Positions 6,653 through 7,484 of a stretch of DNA of 7,484 nucleotides are shown in pieces (within the stretch, counting starts at the first letter, position 1; each line of letters opens with the position of its first letter). The stretch is from Candidatus Rifleibacteriota bacterium (GTDB taxonomy: Bacteria > Muiribacteriota > Ozemobacteria > Ozemobacterales > Ozemobacteraceae), in the NCBI GenBank assembly GCA_028691595.1, contig JAQUZA010000144.1, positions 1 through 7,484 of the forward strand, written 5' to 3'. Under the pieces are notes generated by a model. The model was given only the letters and a program-made list of their open reading frames with translations, did not search any database and was not told where the DNA came from. Made by a program: the position numbers and the translations under genes.

Positions 6653-7483
6653 ATGTATAAAATTCAGTTCATCGGTGTCGGCAGTGCCTTTACCACCCGC
6701 GAATACTACCAGTCAAACGCTCTGGTCATTGCAGCTTCGGGCAAAAAGCTTCTTATTGACTGCGGTACTCATGCGCAGTTCGCCCTGGAAGAACTTGGTA
6801 TTAATAACGGCAACATCGGCAAAGAGATCGATGGTGTCTATATCTCACATCTGCACGCTGACCATATTGGTTCACTTGAGTGGCTGGCCCTGGTAACCTA
6901 CTTCAACCCTGGTTTCCAGAGACCAAAACTGTTCGGTATTCAGTCACTGATGTCTGACCTGTGGAACAAAAGTCTGCGTGGCGGTCTCGAAACCCTTGAA
7001 GGCAAGATCGCCAACCTGACCGACTACTTCGAATGCCACCCGGTGCGTATCAATAATTCCTTCGTCTGGGAAAACATCCGCTTCACGCCGGTGCAGACCG
7101 TACATGTCGTCAGCGGTATGCAGATTCAGCACAGCTATGGCCTGATGATTCAGGAAGTCGGTTCTGATCACCGCGTGTTTTTGACCACTGACACCCAGTT
7201 TGCGCCCTATCAGATGCGCAAATTCTACGATCAGGCCAGCCTTATTCTGCACGACTGCGAAACTGCGCCTTTTAAATCTGGTGTCCATGCGCATTATGAT
7301 GATCTGAACGGTTTGCCTGATGCTGTAAAGGCCAAGATGTGGCTTTATCACTATCAGCCAAAACCCGTTCAGGATGCCGAAAAAGATGGCTTTCTCGGTT
7401 TTCTGAAGAAGGCCCAGACCCTGGTAATCGAGGCAAAAAAACCAGAATCAGAACCCGCTCCGCTCGAAGCACGGGCAGCCTGA
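6653..7483 (+). CDS. MBL-fold metallo-hydrolase, RNase Z-like type
   Basis: This 276-residue protein is complete; its stop ends one base before the window edge. The N-terminus (MYKIQFIGVGSAF) is the first strand and glycine turn of MBL enzymes. Asp36 is in LLIDCG. The metal motif is HLHADH (residues 66-71), so His66, His68, Asp70 and His71 are present. Later ligand candidates are His151 (TVHVVSG), Asp180 (TTDTQF) and His233 (LYHYQP). A two-metal site is therefore complete. The HDCE (200-203) and VHAHYDDL (211-218) segments before the last histidine recall RNase Z and related phosphodiesterases, where a Glu/His pair helps catalysis. The long exosite arm of RNase Z is not evident, so true tRNA 3' processing is doubtful; a phosphodiesterase or other hydrolase is as likely. 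The last 15 residues are Ala, Pro and Glu rich and probably disordered. There is no signal peptide, so it is cytoplasmic. It diverges from the lipoprotein gene and has its own leader. Confidence 0.88.
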   Translation: MYKIQFIGVGSAFTTREYYQSNALVIAASGKKLLIDCGTHAQFALEELGINNGNIGKEIDGVYISHLHADHIGSLEWLALVTYFNPGFQRPKLFGIQSLMSDLWNKSLRGGLETLEGKIANLTDYFECHPVRINNSFVWENIRFTPVQTVHVVSGMQIQHSYGLMIQEVGSDHRVFLTTDTQFAPYQMRKFYDQASLILHDCETAPFKSGVHAHYDDLNGLPDAVKAKMWLYHYQPKPVQDAEKDGFLGFLKKAQTLVIEAKKPESEPAPLEARAA

Positions 7484-7484
7484 A

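Overview
The window looks like part of a chromosome from a diderm (Gram-negative type) bacterium of roughly 50% GC. The evidence is an SLH-type secreted protein, a lipoprotein with a classical lipobox, an M48-like exported protein and a Crp-like regulator. The mix of SLH, HEAT/TPR, IPT/TIG and cyclic-nucleotide-binding proteins would suit a deep-branching uncultured lineage such as Candidatus Riflebacteria. That placement is a guess from gene content. No rRNA, tRNA, CRISPR array, insertion sequence, integrase or phage gene was seen.

Left part (3-4173, + strand): three closely packed genes that look like one operon. (1) A secreted protein with SLH-like repeats and a coiled-coil-like C-terminus, whose true start lies left of the window. 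(2) A small exported protein that follows the M48 (BepA/HtpX-type) peptidase pattern but has lost the HEXXH zinc site, so it is probably a pseudoprotease. (3) A large protein without a signal peptide, made of HEAT-like and then TPR-like helical repeats. Genes 1 and 2 overlap by 17 bases, and genes 2 and 3 are 9 bases apart.

Middle (4184-6111, - strand): a Crp/Fnr-family cyclic-nucleotide-binding protein, whose stop codon lies only 10 bases from that of the HEAT gene (convergent). Upstream of it is a lipoprotein with four IPT/TIG-like repeats. The lipoprotein has an almost perfect sigma70-type promoter (TTGACG, 17 bases, TATAAT) placed so close to the ATG that its mRNA should be leaderless or nearly so.

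Right part (6148-7484): about 500 bases without a convincing gene but with several inverted repeats, including a terminator-like hairpin facing left and two hairpins just before the next ribosome binding site. Then comes a complete MBL-fold hydrolase of RNase Z-like type with a strong Shine-Dalgarno.

The most interesting items are the pseudo-M48 protein inside an envelope-type operon, the leaderless promoter arrangement, and the structured intergenic region. No complete novel system could be demonstrated from sequence alone.
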